From Paenibacillus sp. NFR01 (GTDB lineage: Bacteria > Bacillota > Bacilli > Paenibacillales > Paenibacillaceae), in NCBI RefSeq assembly GCF_900111565.1, contig NZ_FOIK01000003.1:186001-250000 (forward strand): a DNA stretch of 64,000 nucleotides, in the 5' to 3' direction. Position 1 is the first letter of the stretch. The number at the start of each line of letters is the position of its first letter. Made by a program: the position numbers and the translations under genes. The notes under the pieces were generated by a model, which saw nothing but the letters and a program-made list of their open reading frames with translations, did no database searches and had not been told where the DNA came from. Below, piece by piece: positions 9,246-17,124 of this stretch.

Positions 9246-9668
9246 ATGTATGGACATATTCTGGTCCCGATGGACGGCTCGGGGCAGGCGGAACGGGCGC
9301 TGGACAGCGCGATCGGCCTAGCAAAGGCGTTGTCGCCCGCAGCACGGCTGAGCGTCATTCACGTTCAGCCGGTCATTGCCCTGAACGAACCGACCGGTTC
9401 GATGGATCTTGAAGGGGCGCTGGAATCGGAGGACCGGCAGATTCTTGCCGCGGCCACCGCGAAGCTGGAAGGCACAGGCCTCAGCTTTGAAACGTTTTAC
9501 GTCCACGGTGATCCGTCCAAAGTGATCTGCAAGGCCGCCAAGGAAAAATCCGCCGACCTGATCATCATGGGCAGCCGCGGCGTCTCATTCATCTCCGAGC
9601 TGCTGCTGGGCAGCGTCAGTCATTCGGTGGCGCAGCATGCCCCTTGCGCGGTTATGCTCGTGAAATAA
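9246..9668 (+). CDS. universal stress protein (UspA family)
   Basis: The 140-residue cytoplasmic protein begins HILVPMDGSGQAERAL and ends with the nucleotide-binding pattern GSRG-x9-GS (GSRGVSFISELLLGS) followed by PCAVMLVK, both diagnostic of ATP-binding Usp domains. ATG at 9246 is preceded by GGGAGG at about 8 nt. It is the third gene of the merR-MFS-usp run and is closed by a terminator. Confidence 0.9.
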   Translation: MYGHILVPMDGSGQAERALDSAIGLAKALSPAARLSVIHVQPVIALNEPTGSMDLEGALESEDRQILAAATAKLEGTGLSFETFYVHGDPSKVICKAAKEKSADLIIMGSRGVSFISELLLGSVSHSVAQHAPCAVMLVK

Positions 9669-9700
9669 CGGAACTTATCGAATTCGGATATAACAACAGC

Positions 9701-9735
9701 AAAAAGAGCGCAGGCTGCGGCTTGGCGCTCTTTTT
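9701..9735. terminator. bidirectional terminator between usp and marR
   Basis: AAAAAGAGCGC pairs with GCGCTCTTTTT. A-run and T-run flank the stem, so it can serve both convergent genes. Confidence 0.9.
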
Positions 9736-9741
9736 GCATGT

Positions 9742-10170
9742 TTAGTGAAAGACCTTGCGCTGCAAAAGCTCCAGCGCACGCACAATCTCGGCAGCTTCTT
9801 CTGTGGATACGGCGCCGATCCGTTCATGAAAACGGATGGCGCCGGAAGCGAACACCTCGTCCATCAGCCGTTGGCCCTCCGCCGAAAGGACGATGTCCTG
9901 CCTGCGGCGGTCTGCGGGATCGGTTTTTTTGGCGCATAGGCCCTTTTCCGTCAGCTTCTTGAGCTCCCGGCTCGTGTTTGGCGGGGAGATGTGCAGGCAG
10001 TCCCCGATCTCGCTGAGCGTAACCGGCTGGCTGACGGCGATGTATTCAAGCATTTTATATTGCAGCGGCGTCAAATGATCCGGCGTAAGATCCTTCGTTA
10101 AATCATACGTTGTTTCATGCACCGCCACGATAAACGCCATAAAGCGGCGGAACAATTCCTGATTGTCCAC
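9742..10170 (-). CDS. MarR-family regulator
   Basis: The 142-residue protein has a MarR winged helix: an HTH around LSEIGDCLHISPPNTSRELK and a wing with KKTDPADRRRQDIVLSAEG, the conserved D-x-R-D/R-R motif. It is divergent from a flavodoxin-fold quinone reductase. Two near-identical palindromes in the shared intergenic region (10217-10230 and 10257-10270) are its likely operators. The ligand is unknown. Confidence 0.9.
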   Translation of the reverse strand: MDNQELFRRFMAFIVAVHETTYDLTKDLTPDHLTPLQYKMLEYIAVSQPVTLSEIGDCLHISPPNTSRELKKLTEKGLCAKKTDPADRRRQDIVLSAEGQRLMDEVFASGAIRFHERIGAVSTEEAAEIVRALELLQRKVFH

Positions 10171-10216
10171 AAAATCACCTCAGAGACAACATAGCAAAAC
10201 ATTTATCAAATAACAA

Positions 10217-10230
10217 TTATCATTTGACAA
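10217..10230. promoter_or_regulatory. candidate MarR operator 1, overlapping a -35 element
   Basis: TTATCATTTGACAA differs by one base from a perfect TTATCA-N2-TGATAA palindrome and contains TTGACA (10224-10229), a consensus -35 hexamer for the quinone reductase gene. Binding here would block RNA polymerase. Confidence 0.6.
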
Positions 10231-10256
10231 CCAATAAGGTTGGTGATAGTGTTTAG

Positions 10257-10270
10257 TTATCAAATGATAA
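10257..10270. promoter_or_regulatory. candidate MarR operator 2
   Basis: TTATCA-AA-TGATAA is a perfect 14-bp palindrome, 17 nt before the start codon of the quinone reductase gene. It is a second copy of the 10217 site. Confidence 0.65.
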
Positions 10271-10286
10271 ATAAAGGGGTGTTCCG

Positions 10287-10874
10287 ATGAAGACGCTGAT
10301 TATTTATACGCATCCGAATCATCAAAGCTTAAGTTATGCCTTTTTGCAGGAGGTCATTCGCGGCTGCAGCGACCATCCGCAAGAGCAGGAGCTTCAGGTG
10401 CTGGATTTGTATGCGGAGGGGTTTGATCCTGCGCTTAGGTTTGGGGAAGACAAACGGCGGCGGGATATGCATGCCGATCCGGAGCTAGCGAGACACCGCG
10501 AGCAGCTGCTGTGGGCAGAGCGGATCGTGCTGATCTATCCGATCTGGTGGGGGCGTCCGCCGGCGATGCTGCTGGGCTATATCGACCGCATGTTTGCTTC
10601 GGGCTTCGCCTACCGGGACAAAGGCGGCCTGAAGCCGGAGGGGCTGCTTAAAGGGAAATCCGTGGTCTGTATCTCTTCCATGAAAGGCCCGGCAGGTTAT
10701 CCGCTCTTCTGGCTGCACAATGCGCATAAAGTGTTGATGCGCCGGGCGCTGTTCGGATTCGTCGGCATTCGCCCGGTCAAATTTTTCGAGTTCGGCGGGA
10801 TGGAGAAACCGCAGGGCAAGCAGGCGCAGAAGCTGCAGCGCGTGTACCGTTACTTCAAGTCGGCTGAGCGCTGA
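10287..10874 (+). CDS. flavodoxin-fold NAD(P)H quinone reductase (YwrO/KefF-like)
   Basis: The 195-residue protein has the flavodoxin-like fold of NAD(P)H:quinone oxidoreductases: a first strand LIIYTHPNHQSLSYAF, the catalytic-loop segment VLIYPIWWGRPPAMLLGYID, then FASGFAYR. Such enzymes use FMN or FAD to reduce quinones by two electrons and protect against electrophiles. It is divergent from a MarR regulator with two operators in its promoter region, so repression relieved by a quinone-like inducer is inferred. Confidence 0.85.
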   Translation: MKTLIIYTHPNHQSLSYAFLQEVIRGCSDHPQEQELQVLDLYAEGFDPALRFGEDKRRRDMHADPELARHREQLLWAERIVLIYPIWWGRPPAMLLGYIDRMFASGFAYRDKGGLKPEGLLKGKSVVCISSMKGPAGYPLFWLHNAHKVLMRRALFGFVGIRPVKFFEFGGMEKPQGKQAQKLQRVYRYFKSAER

Positions 10875-10896
10875 GACGGCTATGCGCTGGAGCCGC

Positions 10897-11991
10897 CTAA
10901 TCAAGGCTGGACGGCCAGCCGGCGCATGACGCAAGCAAGCTGCGGACGGCGGACTGGAGCTGGCCGCTGTGCTCCGGAAGCAGCCACTCGTCGGGAATGA
11001 TCAAATGGCTGTCCGAGCTGTGCGTCAGATGGCTGTATATAATTTGCGCTTCGTCGATCCGGTCCCGGCCGATTGTTTCGGCTGCAAGCGCCGGAGCGCT
11101 CTCGAAGCAGCCGGCTATGGCGGCCGCAATCTCCGCCGCAAGCGGCGCTGCAGCTTGTCCGCCCGCGATTTTTCCGGCATAAAGTACGTTGCTGCCCTTG
11201 ATGAGAATCAGCTTGAGGGTGACACCGTCAAGCCGCTCCAGAACGGCGATGTTGTTGTTGGCCCCCGTGAAGCCGATCACTGCTTCCTTTTGCAGCAAGG
11301 CGTGGACGGCCGTCAAATAATCGCGGGTTTTGGCCGCGGTTTCGAAGTCGAAGCGCTGTGCCGCTTCCTCCATCTTTTTCTCCATATCCGCCAGAATGGA
11401 ATGATCCTTGCCGCTCAAGAGCCCGATGATCCGCTGCATAATTTCGTTATATTTCAGCAGCGCTTCGCCGCCGCCGCACATCCCGATGCAGAGTCCCAAG
11501 GAATGGTTCAGGCACAGCGAGGATTTGGCCTGCGGACTGCTGCACAGAATCCGCTGGCTTTCCTTGATGCCCAGGATGGCCCGTTCCACCGTACTCCGGC
11601 TCGTGTAAGGTCCGAACACCTGCCCGTCTTCCTCGGGTTCGTAGCTGATGTCGAGCTGGGCATACGGCCGCTTATCCCGGACCGTAATATACGTATAAGC
11701 CAGGGGATTTTTCATCTTCTTGTTGTACATCGGCTTGATGTCCTTAATCATTCTGCACTCTAGGAGAAACGCCTCGAATTCCGTATCCGTCTCGATATAA
11801 TCCAGATCGCGGATATGGCGGACCAGCTGTTTGACTTTCGGGGAATGCCCCTTGTTGTCATAGAAATAGGACTGAACCCGTTTCTTCAGCCTTTTTGCCT
11901 TGCCGACGTATATAATATGACCCAGATGATCTTTCATCAGATAGACGCCCGGGGTCAGCGGCAGGTTGGCTACTTTTTCGCTCAGGTTCAT
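10897..11991 (-). CDS. short UvrC-like (Cho-type) GIY-YIG endonuclease
   Basis: The 364-residue protein begins with the UvrC N-terminal GIY-YIG nuclease domain (LPLTPGVYLMKDHLGHIIYV, then GKAKRLKKRVQSYF). It continues through the UvrC middle region and a UVR motif (DMEKKMEEAAQRFDFETAAK) that contacts UvrB in UvrC. It stops well short of UvrC: no RNase H-like domain and no helix-hairpin-helix domains are present. It therefore resembles Cho, which makes only the 3' incision in damaged DNA. The start at 11991 is preferred over 12006. Four Cys residues (CSSPQAKSSLCLNHSLGLC, then C) may form a metal cluster. Confidence 0.8.
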   Translation of the reverse strand: MNLSEKVANLPLTPGVYLMKDHLGHIIYVGKAKRLKKRVQSYFYDNKGHSPKVKQLVRHIRDLDYIETDTEFEAFLLECRMIKDIKPMYNKKMKNPLAYTYITVRDKRPYAQLDISYEPEEDGQVFGPYTSRSTVERAILGIKESQRILCSSPQAKSSLCLNHSLGLCIGMCGGGEALLKYNEIMQRIIGLLSGKDHSILADMEKKMEEAAQRFDFETAAKTRDYLTAVHALLQKEAVIGFTGANNNIAVLERLDGVTLKLILIKGSNVLYAGKIAGGQAAAPLAAEIAAAIAGCFESAPALAAETIGRDRIDEAQIIYSHLTHSSDSHLIIPDEWLLPEHSGQLQSAVRSLLASCAGWPSSLD

Positions 11992-12006
11992 GGAAGCACA
12001 CCCCAT

Positions 12007-12171
12007 TTATGAACATATAGAATTTATAGATCACCGAAAAGGGCTCATAAGCCCGGTAAGGTTAGTATAAACGAAATGCCGCATAGGGGCGACCCGGTTA
12101 GAACAACCGCCCAGCCTTCCGCATAGCATATAGCACCACTTGCTAGAGTGGGAAGGGAGGCGACCTTTACA
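12007..12171. other. divergent leader region with two hairpins
   Basis: The gap between the UvrC-like gene and the transporter gene holds two hairpins on the + strand: GGGCT-CATA-AGCCC near 12040, and a larger stem with GGTT/AACC near 12090-12110. I could not match them to a riboswitch family I know. Confidence 0.3.
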
Positions 12172-13587
12172 ATGACGATTCAGTTAACGGCGATCCACTG
12201 GGTATACCTGGCGTTTATTGCGTTTATTATGGTGCTGCTCATTCGCCGCCGCGATACGACGATGATTTGCGTAGCCGGGATTTTTACGCTAGGGCTACTG
12301 GCGACAGAGACGCTTGGCGGTTCAGTTTCGGGGATTTTTAATTCCTTCGTTTATGCTACCAAAGAATTGATGGGCACGATTATGATCATCTCTATTATTG
12401 TCGCGATGAGCCGCATCCTGATGATTACGGGGATCAACGAGGCGATGGTTGCGCCGCTCACGAGGTTCCTGCGGACGCCGGCGCTGGCTTACTGGGGCAT
12501 CGGCCTCATTATGATGATCACATCGTTCTTCTTCTGGCCTTCGCCGGCGGTAGCGCTGATCGGCGCCGTGCTGCTGCCGGTTGCCGTGCGCGTGGGGCTT
12601 CCGGCGCTGGGCGCCGCGATGGCGATGAACCTGTTCGGGCACGGGATTGCGTTATCCGGCGACTATATCATTCAGGGCGCTCCCAAGCTTACCGCCGATG
12701 CAGCCGGGCTGCCGGTATCCACTGTCATGGAGGCCAGCGTGCCGCTCGTTATCGTCATGGGCCTGGTCACGACCGTGACGGCTTTTTGGTTGATGAAGCG
12801 GGATCAGAAGAACGGGACGTGGCGCGACGGGTTGATTGCTTCCTCCGGCGGCGGCTCGGCGCTAACATCCGGCGGAGATTCGGAGGTGCAGCCGGTCATC
12901 ATCAAACCCCGCGTCCAAAAAACACTGGCCATCCTCATTCCGCTGCTTTTCCTTGCCGATGTGGTAGCGATGTTCGCGCTCGATCTGCAGGGCGGCGACG
13001 CGACCGCGCTGGTCGGCGGCACGGCCGTGTTGATCCTGATTGCCGTAACGCTGCTGGCCCACCGGGACCGGGGGCTGGAGCGGGTGACCTCGTATTTAAT
13101 CGACGGATTTGTGTTCGGCTTTAAAGTATTCGGTCCGGTCATTCCGATCGCCGCATTCTTTTATCTTGGCGATTCGGCGTTTACGGAGCTGTTCGGCAAG
13201 GTGCTGCCGGAAGCCTCGCACGGCATCGTCAACGACCTGGGTGTGGCGCTCGCGGACCATGTTCCGCTGAACGGCGCTGTCGGCGCCGTCACGCTGACCG
13301 CCATCGGCGCGATTACCGGGCTTGACGGCTCCGGCTTCTCCGGTATCTCGCTGGCCGGCTCGATTGCCCAGCTGTTCGCGGCGGCGATCCATTCCGGCGC
13401 GGCCACGTTGACCGCACTCGGCCAGATCGCGGCGATCTGGGTCGGCGGCGGCACGCTGATCCCGTGGGCGCTTATTCCCGCCGCGGCCATCTGCGGCGTC
13501 AGCCCGTTCGAGCTGGCCCGCCGCAACCTGAAGCCGGTGCTGCTGGGGCTGGCCGTGACAACGGTCGTGGCGATGTTCCTGGTCTAG
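12172..13587 (+). CDS. ion-transporter-superfamily-like membrane transporter
   Basis: This 471-residue protein has about 12 hydrophobic segments in two halves, each with a Gly-rich re-entrant-like loop (FFFWPSPAVALIGAVLLPVA in the first half and AITGLDGSGFSGISLAGSIA in the second). That layout fits the GntP/ArsB/NhaD-type ion-transporter superfamily, where an anion or organic acid moves with H+ or Na+. I do not recognise a specific subfamily or substrate. The ATG at 12172 is preferred over GTG at 12148; GGGAGG lies 11 nt upstream. Confidence 0.65.
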   Translation: MTIQLTAIHWVYLAFIAFIMVLLIRRRDTTMICVAGIFTLGLLATETLGGSVSGIFNSFVYATKELMGTIMIISIIVAMSRILMITGINEAMVAPLTRFLRTPALAYWGIGLIMMITSFFFWPSPAVALIGAVLLPVAVRVGLPALGAAMAMNLFGHGIALSGDYIIQGAPKLTADAAGLPVSTVMEASVPLVIVMGLVTTVTAFWLMKRDQKNGTWRDGLIASSGGGSALTSGGDSEVQPVIIKPRVQKTLAILIPLLFLADVVAMFALDLQGGDATALVGGTAVLILIAVTLLAHRDRGLERVTSYLIDGFVFGFKVFGPVIPIAAFFYLGDSAFTELFGKVLPEASHGIVNDLGVALADHVPLNGAVGAVTLTAIGAITGLDGSGFSGISLAGSIAQLFAAAIHSGAATLTALGQIAAIWVGGGTLIPWALIPAAAICGVSPFELARRNLKPVLLGLAVTTVVAMFLV

Positions 13588-13655
13588 CTGCATAAAATCC
13601 CCTTCGCCCAACCATCCTATAGCGGAACGCATAGACGAAAAGGGGGATACGTACG

Positions 13656-13928
13656 ATGAAACGGCATTACGAATCCAGCCTGCGGACCAACAGTACCGTG
13701 GATCAGGCGCAGGATTCCGTGACGAAGCTCCACAACGCAGTCACCCAGGCGCTCAGTCATCCGAATGAGCAGACGCTCCATCAGGCCGCGGGCAGCCTGG
13801 AGCATGCCGAAGAAGCGGTAAGCCATGCTGCGGAGGGATCGGTCGACGGTCATGGCGTAGAGCTGGCGGAAACGCGGCTTGCGGATGAAAAATCACGCCT
13901 GGCCGCTCTCGAGGACGGCCAAAGCTGA
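13656..13928 (+). CDS. small acidic hypothetical protein
   Basis: This 90-residue soluble protein is rich in Ala, Glu and His and probably all-helical (HNAVTQALSHPNEQTLHQAA, then AEEAVSHAAEGS). AAAAGGGGGAT precedes the ATG at a suitable distance, and a terminator follows. I do not recognise a family. The repeated heptad-like pattern suggests helix pairing. Confidence 0.7.
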   Translation: MKRHYESSLRTNSTVDQAQDSVTKLHNAVTQALSHPNEQTLHQAAGSLEHAEEAVSHAAEGSVDGHGVELAETRLADEKSRLAALEDGQS

Positions 13929-13944
13929 ACGGTTGGTAACCATG

Positions 13945-13979
13945 AAAAACCGCCTCCCCAAACCGGGCAGGCGGTTTTT
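13945..13979. terminator. bidirectional terminator
   Basis: AAAAACCGCC pairs with GGCGGTTTTT around a 15-nt loop, between convergent genes. Confidence 0.9.
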
Positions 13980-13994
13980 GTGTCTTCCGGCTGG

Positions 13995-14306
13995 TTATTC
14001 GGCCGGGAGGCCGTGGCCGCCCAGCAGGTTCAGACGGACCGGCTCCACGCCGGCAATCAGGGGCATTGCCTGGCGGATCGCAGCTTTCGTCGCTTCATCC
14101 TGCAGCGAAGCGGCATGGGCATCTTCGCTGCTCCATACCTCGTATACCCAAATGTCGTCGGGTCCCGTCTCCGATACATGGACAAGATATAGCTCGTTGC
14201 CTGGAACGGTTTCCATTGCCGCGGCCGCTTCGAGCAGCAGCCCGGCCAGCGTCTCCCGCGCTCCCGGCGCGGCGGTGAATTTGGCATGCATGACGTATTT
14301 GTCCAA
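13995..14306 (-). CDS. antibiotic-biosynthesis-monooxygenase (ABM) domain protein
   Basis: A 103-residue single-domain ferredoxin-like alpha/beta protein with the ABM pattern: an opening strand YVMHAKFTAAPGARETLAGL, central ELYLVHVSETGPDDIWVYEV and W-S-S-E-D-A-H-A-A. Relatives include YgiN-type quinol monooxygenases and heme-degrading enzymes; no heme ligand can be assigned. Function is inferred only at family level. It is divergent from the tetR gene at 14500. Confidence 0.8.
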   Translation of the reverse strand: MDKYVMHAKFTAAPGARETLAGLLLEAAAAMETVPGNELYLVHVSETGPDDIWVYEVWSSEDAHAASLQDEATKAAIRQAMPLIAGVEPVRLNLLGGHGLPAE

Positions 14307-14392
14307 CTGGGTTCCCCCTATAAAGGTAAGAATAGGTGCTTGTCCTTATTGTACCCATTGTTCATTCCATTTTCATTAAAGTCAAAAAGGGC

Positions 14393-14421
14393 TTGCAATC
14401 TCCAGAACAGTAGCGTATACT
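14393..14421 (+). promoter_or_regulatory. sigma-A promoter of tetR
   Basis: TTGCAA (14393-14398), a 17-nt spacer and TATACT (14416-14421) form a near-consensus promoter upstream of the tetR gene. Confidence 0.75.
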
Positions 14422-14436
14422 TCAAATCAGCAACAG

Positions 14437-14452
14437 GTTATTGATCAATAAC
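14437..14452. promoter_or_regulatory. candidate TetR operator (autoregulatory)
   Basis: GTTATTGATCAATAAC is a perfect 16-bp palindrome just downstream of the tetR -10 box. It shares TGAT/ATCA-type half-sites with the palindrome in front of the SDR gene at 15129. Confidence 0.65.
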
Positions 14453-14499
14453 TAACCACCCACTCAATATCAGTTACTTTACCTATTTTGGAGGCCAAG

Positions 14500-15060
14500 A
14501 TGAACAAATCAGCAGACAACGGCCGTGTGAGAGCAACGGATACCGGCGCAGCCAACCGCAGAGAGCAAATCCTGGAGTCGGCGGTCGAGGTCTTTGCCGG
14601 ACACGGATACGGACGGGCGACCACCGCGCAAGTAGCCGAGAAGGTCGGGATCTCGCAGCCATACATTTTCAAGCTGTTCAAGAACAAGGAGGAGTTGTTC
14701 GTGGCCGCGCTCGAGCGGGCGTTTGACCGGATTATGCGCGCCTTTGAAGCGGTCAAGGCACCGCCGGAACGGCTGCTCGCCGAATCGATTGCAGCCTACG
14801 AGAATCTGATGGAGACGCATCCGCACGAAATTTTGCTGCAGGTGCAGGCTTACGGCATCCGCGATGAAGCCATTCGCCGGACGATGCAGGCAGGCATGCT
14901 GGAGGTCTCCAGGCTAATGGAATCCAAATTCAAGGAGGCCGGTGTAGCCCATCCGCAGGTCGAGGTCAGCACCTTTCTGGCCAACGGTATGCTCTGCAAT
15001 ATCGCCATGTCGCTGGAGCTGCCGGAGCTGAAGCCGAAGCATCTGCCGGAGGAGCTGTAG
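14500..15060 (+). CDS. TetR/AcrR-family repressor
   Basis: The 186-residue protein has an N-terminal TetR helix-turn-helix (ESAVEVFAGHGYGRATTAQV, then AEKVGISQPYIFKLFKNKEEL) and a helical ligand-binding domain without close resemblance to a known sensor. ATG 14500 has GGAGG 5 nt upstream; TTG 14488 is less likely. Palindromes in its own promoter and in front of the next gene make that SDR gene its probable target. Confidence 0.9.
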   Translation: MNKSADNGRVRATDTGAANRREQILESAVEVFAGHGYGRATTAQVAEKVGISQPYIFKLFKNKEELFVAALERAFDRIMRAFEAVKAPPERLLAESIAAYENLMETHPHEILLQVQAYGIRDEAIRRTMQAGMLEVSRLMESKFKEAGVAHPQVEVSTFLANGMLCNIAMSLELPELKPKHLPEEL

Positions 15061-15128
15061 CAAAGGATTTACGGCTGCTCCGGCTTGGCCGGAGCGGCAG
15101 GAGAGTAAGAAATTTTTTTGTTTATTAG

Positions 15129-15146
15129 TTAGTGATTAATCACTAA
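15129..15146. promoter_or_regulatory. candidate TetR operator upstream of SDR gene
   Basis: TTAGTGATTAATCACTAA is a perfect 18-bp palindrome 12 nt before the ribosome binding site of the SDR gene. Confidence 0.7.
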
Positions 15147-15172
15147 ATATCCAATTCAGGAGGATGATTATC

Positions 15173-16123
15173 ATGAAAAAAGCAATTGTACTTGGTGCTA
15201 CAGGCGGAACAGGGGCGGTGATTGTCGCCGAACTGCTGAAACGGGGCGTAGAGACGGTCGCCTTCGGCCGCTCTATGGGTAAGCTGGAGCAACTGGCGGC
15301 TTCGATGGGTCAACCTGCCGGTCTGACGCTGAAGACCGGGGATGTATTCGATACGGAGTCGATCGCCGCGGCGGCACAGGGAACCGACGTGCTGTTTCAC
15401 TGCGCCTCGATTCCTTATCATGAGATGCAGAAGAAGCTGCTGCCCATGGGAGAAGCCGTCATGGCGGCCGCCCAGCGCCTGTCCTTGAAGGTCGTGGCAA
15501 TCGACGGGATTTATCCGTACGGCAGACGGACCGGACCGCTTCCGGTCGACGAGGAGCATCCAAAGATGCCGCATACCCGCAAAGGACAAACCAAACTTGC
15601 GTTTGAGCGCATGTTTTTCAGCTCCCGCTGGAAGGGTGTACGGGGACTAATCGCCAGACTGCCGGACTATTACGGCCCGACCGCCAACGAAGCTTCGTAT
15701 TTGGGCTCAACCCTTTCAGCCATAGCCAAGGGCAAACCGGCGATGTTCATCGGGAATATGACCGTGCCGCGTGAATATGTTTATTTGCCGGATGCGGCGA
15801 AGATGATTGTTGAGCTGGCTTCGCGGGAGGATACGTACGGGCAGAACTGGAACATTCCAGGCGCAGGGATCATTTCCGGCAAAGAGATCGTTCGATTGGC
15901 CCGCCGGGCAAGCGGAAGCTCCAAGCCGGTCCTTCCGGTAGGCAAAATCGGCCTTACGCTGCTCGGTCTCTTTATTCCCGTGATGAAGGAGATCGTGGAG
16001 ATGCTGTATCTGACCAAGGAGCCGCTGGTGCTCAGCGGGGCCAAATACGAGCGTGTCATTGGGGTGATCCCCAAAACGCCGTTCGAACAGGGGCTTGCCG
16101 AAACGGTCTCGTCGCTGCGCTGA
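15173..16123 (+). CDS. NAD-dependent epimerase/dehydratase-like extended SDR
   Basis: The 316-residue protein opens with KKAIVLGATGGTGAVIVAEL, a Rossmann fold with the GATGGTG nucleotide-binding loop of extended or atypical SDRs. It keeps the body of the epimerase family (GLIARLPDYYGPTAN, then REYVYLPDAAKMIVEL). A canonical Tyr-x3-Lys is not obvious, so catalysis is uncertain. ATG 15173 has AGGAGG 9 nt upstream, while ATG 15164 would directly abut it. An 18-bp palindrome upstream suggests control by the adjacent TetR. The substrate is unknown. Confidence 0.75.
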   Translation: MKKAIVLGATGGTGAVIVAELLKRGVETVAFGRSMGKLEQLAASMGQPAGLTLKTGDVFDTESIAAAAQGTDVLFHCASIPYHEMQKKLLPMGEAVMAAAQRLSLKVVAIDGIYPYGRRTGPLPVDEEHPKMPHTRKGQTKLAFERMFFSSRWKGVRGLIARLPDYYGPTANEASYLGSTLSAIAKGKPAMFIGNMTVPREYVYLPDAAKMIVELASREDTYGQNWNIPGAGIISGKEIVRLARRASGSSKPVLPVGKIGLTLLGLFIPVMKEIVEMLYLTKEPLVLSGAKYERVIGVIPKTPFEQGLAETVSSLR

Positions 16124-16174
16124 ATTAGGCTTGTATCTGCTCCCTTTGGCCTGCTTCCCGCAGCTTCCACTCTG

Positions 16175-16202
16175 AAACGTGGTCCGTCAGGACCGCGTTT
16201 TT
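16175..16202 (+). terminator. terminator after SDR gene
   Basis: AAACGTGGTCC pairs with GGACCGCGTTT (one G-T pair) around GTCA, followed by T. Confidence 0.8.
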
Positions 16203-16399
16203 GCGTGCAGGGTCTGCGCTTCTGCAGATGGAAGATCGACCAAAAGACCGGGGCGTGCCCCGTTTCCGAAGCGGTTTGGGCCCAATGATGGATTCGACAA
16301 AGTTAGATACTCCGGCTCACTTGCCGCTTCCGCAAATCCACTATAATTAAATCGTATAAGCTCGGTATATTTTTACATTTATAATGAGGTGATTGATAG

Positions 16400-17119
16400 A
16401 TGGTCACTCCTTTTTTCAAACGGAAAGAGGCTGCGGACAAACCGCCTAAACCGGGTCTGGTACAAAGGATGCAGGAAGCGGAGGAGCCGGCCGCCGCACA
16501 GGAGCAAGAGCCTGCCGCGGAGCCGCAAAACGGGATGGTATCGACAGGAAAAACGCCGCTCGACAAAAAATCGCTCGATCTGATCTTCGCAGTCGAGCAG
16601 ATGATTCAGGCGCGGACGCACGCGGAGACAAAAAGCCTGGAGCTTCAGGACCGCCTGACGCATTCGAACGGCTCGGTGGAGCGACTGAACAAGGATCTCA
16701 AGAACCTCAGCAAAGTGATTGAGGAACGTGAGAAGAACATTATGGAGCTGGAGCAAAAGCTGGTCGAGAAGAATCTGAAAGTCGACCAGGTGCTGGAGGA
16801 CTACCGCGAGCTGCAGGCTGAAATGCTGACCGAAGCCGACGAGCTCCGAAGCACCATCGATCTGGAGCAGCAGAAATATGCCCATTTGGTGCAGAAGCAT
16901 AACGAGGCCCATGCCGAGAAACTGAAGCGGATCAATGAGCTGGAAGAAAAAATCGGCCGCCTCGAAACGGAAAACGCCCATCTGAAGCAGAAGTTCGAAA
17001 CCGCACGCCAGGAAAAAACCTACCTCGCCAACATGATTGCCGACTTCACGAACCGAATGACGGTTCCCTTTGGCGCAGGCTCCGCTCAGGAGCCCAGCGA
17101 ACCCGGCGGGGATTCCTAA
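16400..17119 (+). CDS. coiled-coil protein of unknown function
   Basis: The 239-residue cytoplasmic protein has a short basic head (VTPFFKRKEAADKPPKP), an Ala/Glu/Pro-rich linker to about residue 50, then a long uninterrupted coiled coil from about 55 to 215 with clear heptads (KDLKNLSKVIEEREKNIMEL, then INELEEKIGRLETENAHLKQ). There is no membrane segment. It ends 5 nt before the deacetylase gene, so the two are probably one operon and may act together at the envelope. I do not recognise a named family. Confidence 0.75.
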   Translation: MVTPFFKRKEAADKPPKPGLVQRMQEAEEPAAAQEQEPAAEPQNGMVSTGKTPLDKKSLDLIFAVEQMIQARTHAETKSLELQDRLTHSNGSVERLNKDLKNLSKVIEEREKNIMELEQKLVEKNLKVDQVLEDYRELQAEMLTEADELRSTIDLEQQKYAHLVQKHNEAHAEKLKRINELEEKIGRLETENAHLKQKFETARQEKTYLANMIADFTNRMTVPFGAGSAQEPSEPGGDS

Positions 17120-17124
17120 GGGTC

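Noticed and set aside
12148..12171. GTG at 12148 as transporter start
   Set aside because: It would place the Shine-Dalgarno GGGAGG inside the coding sequence and add a hydrophilic extension; ATG 12172 fits better.
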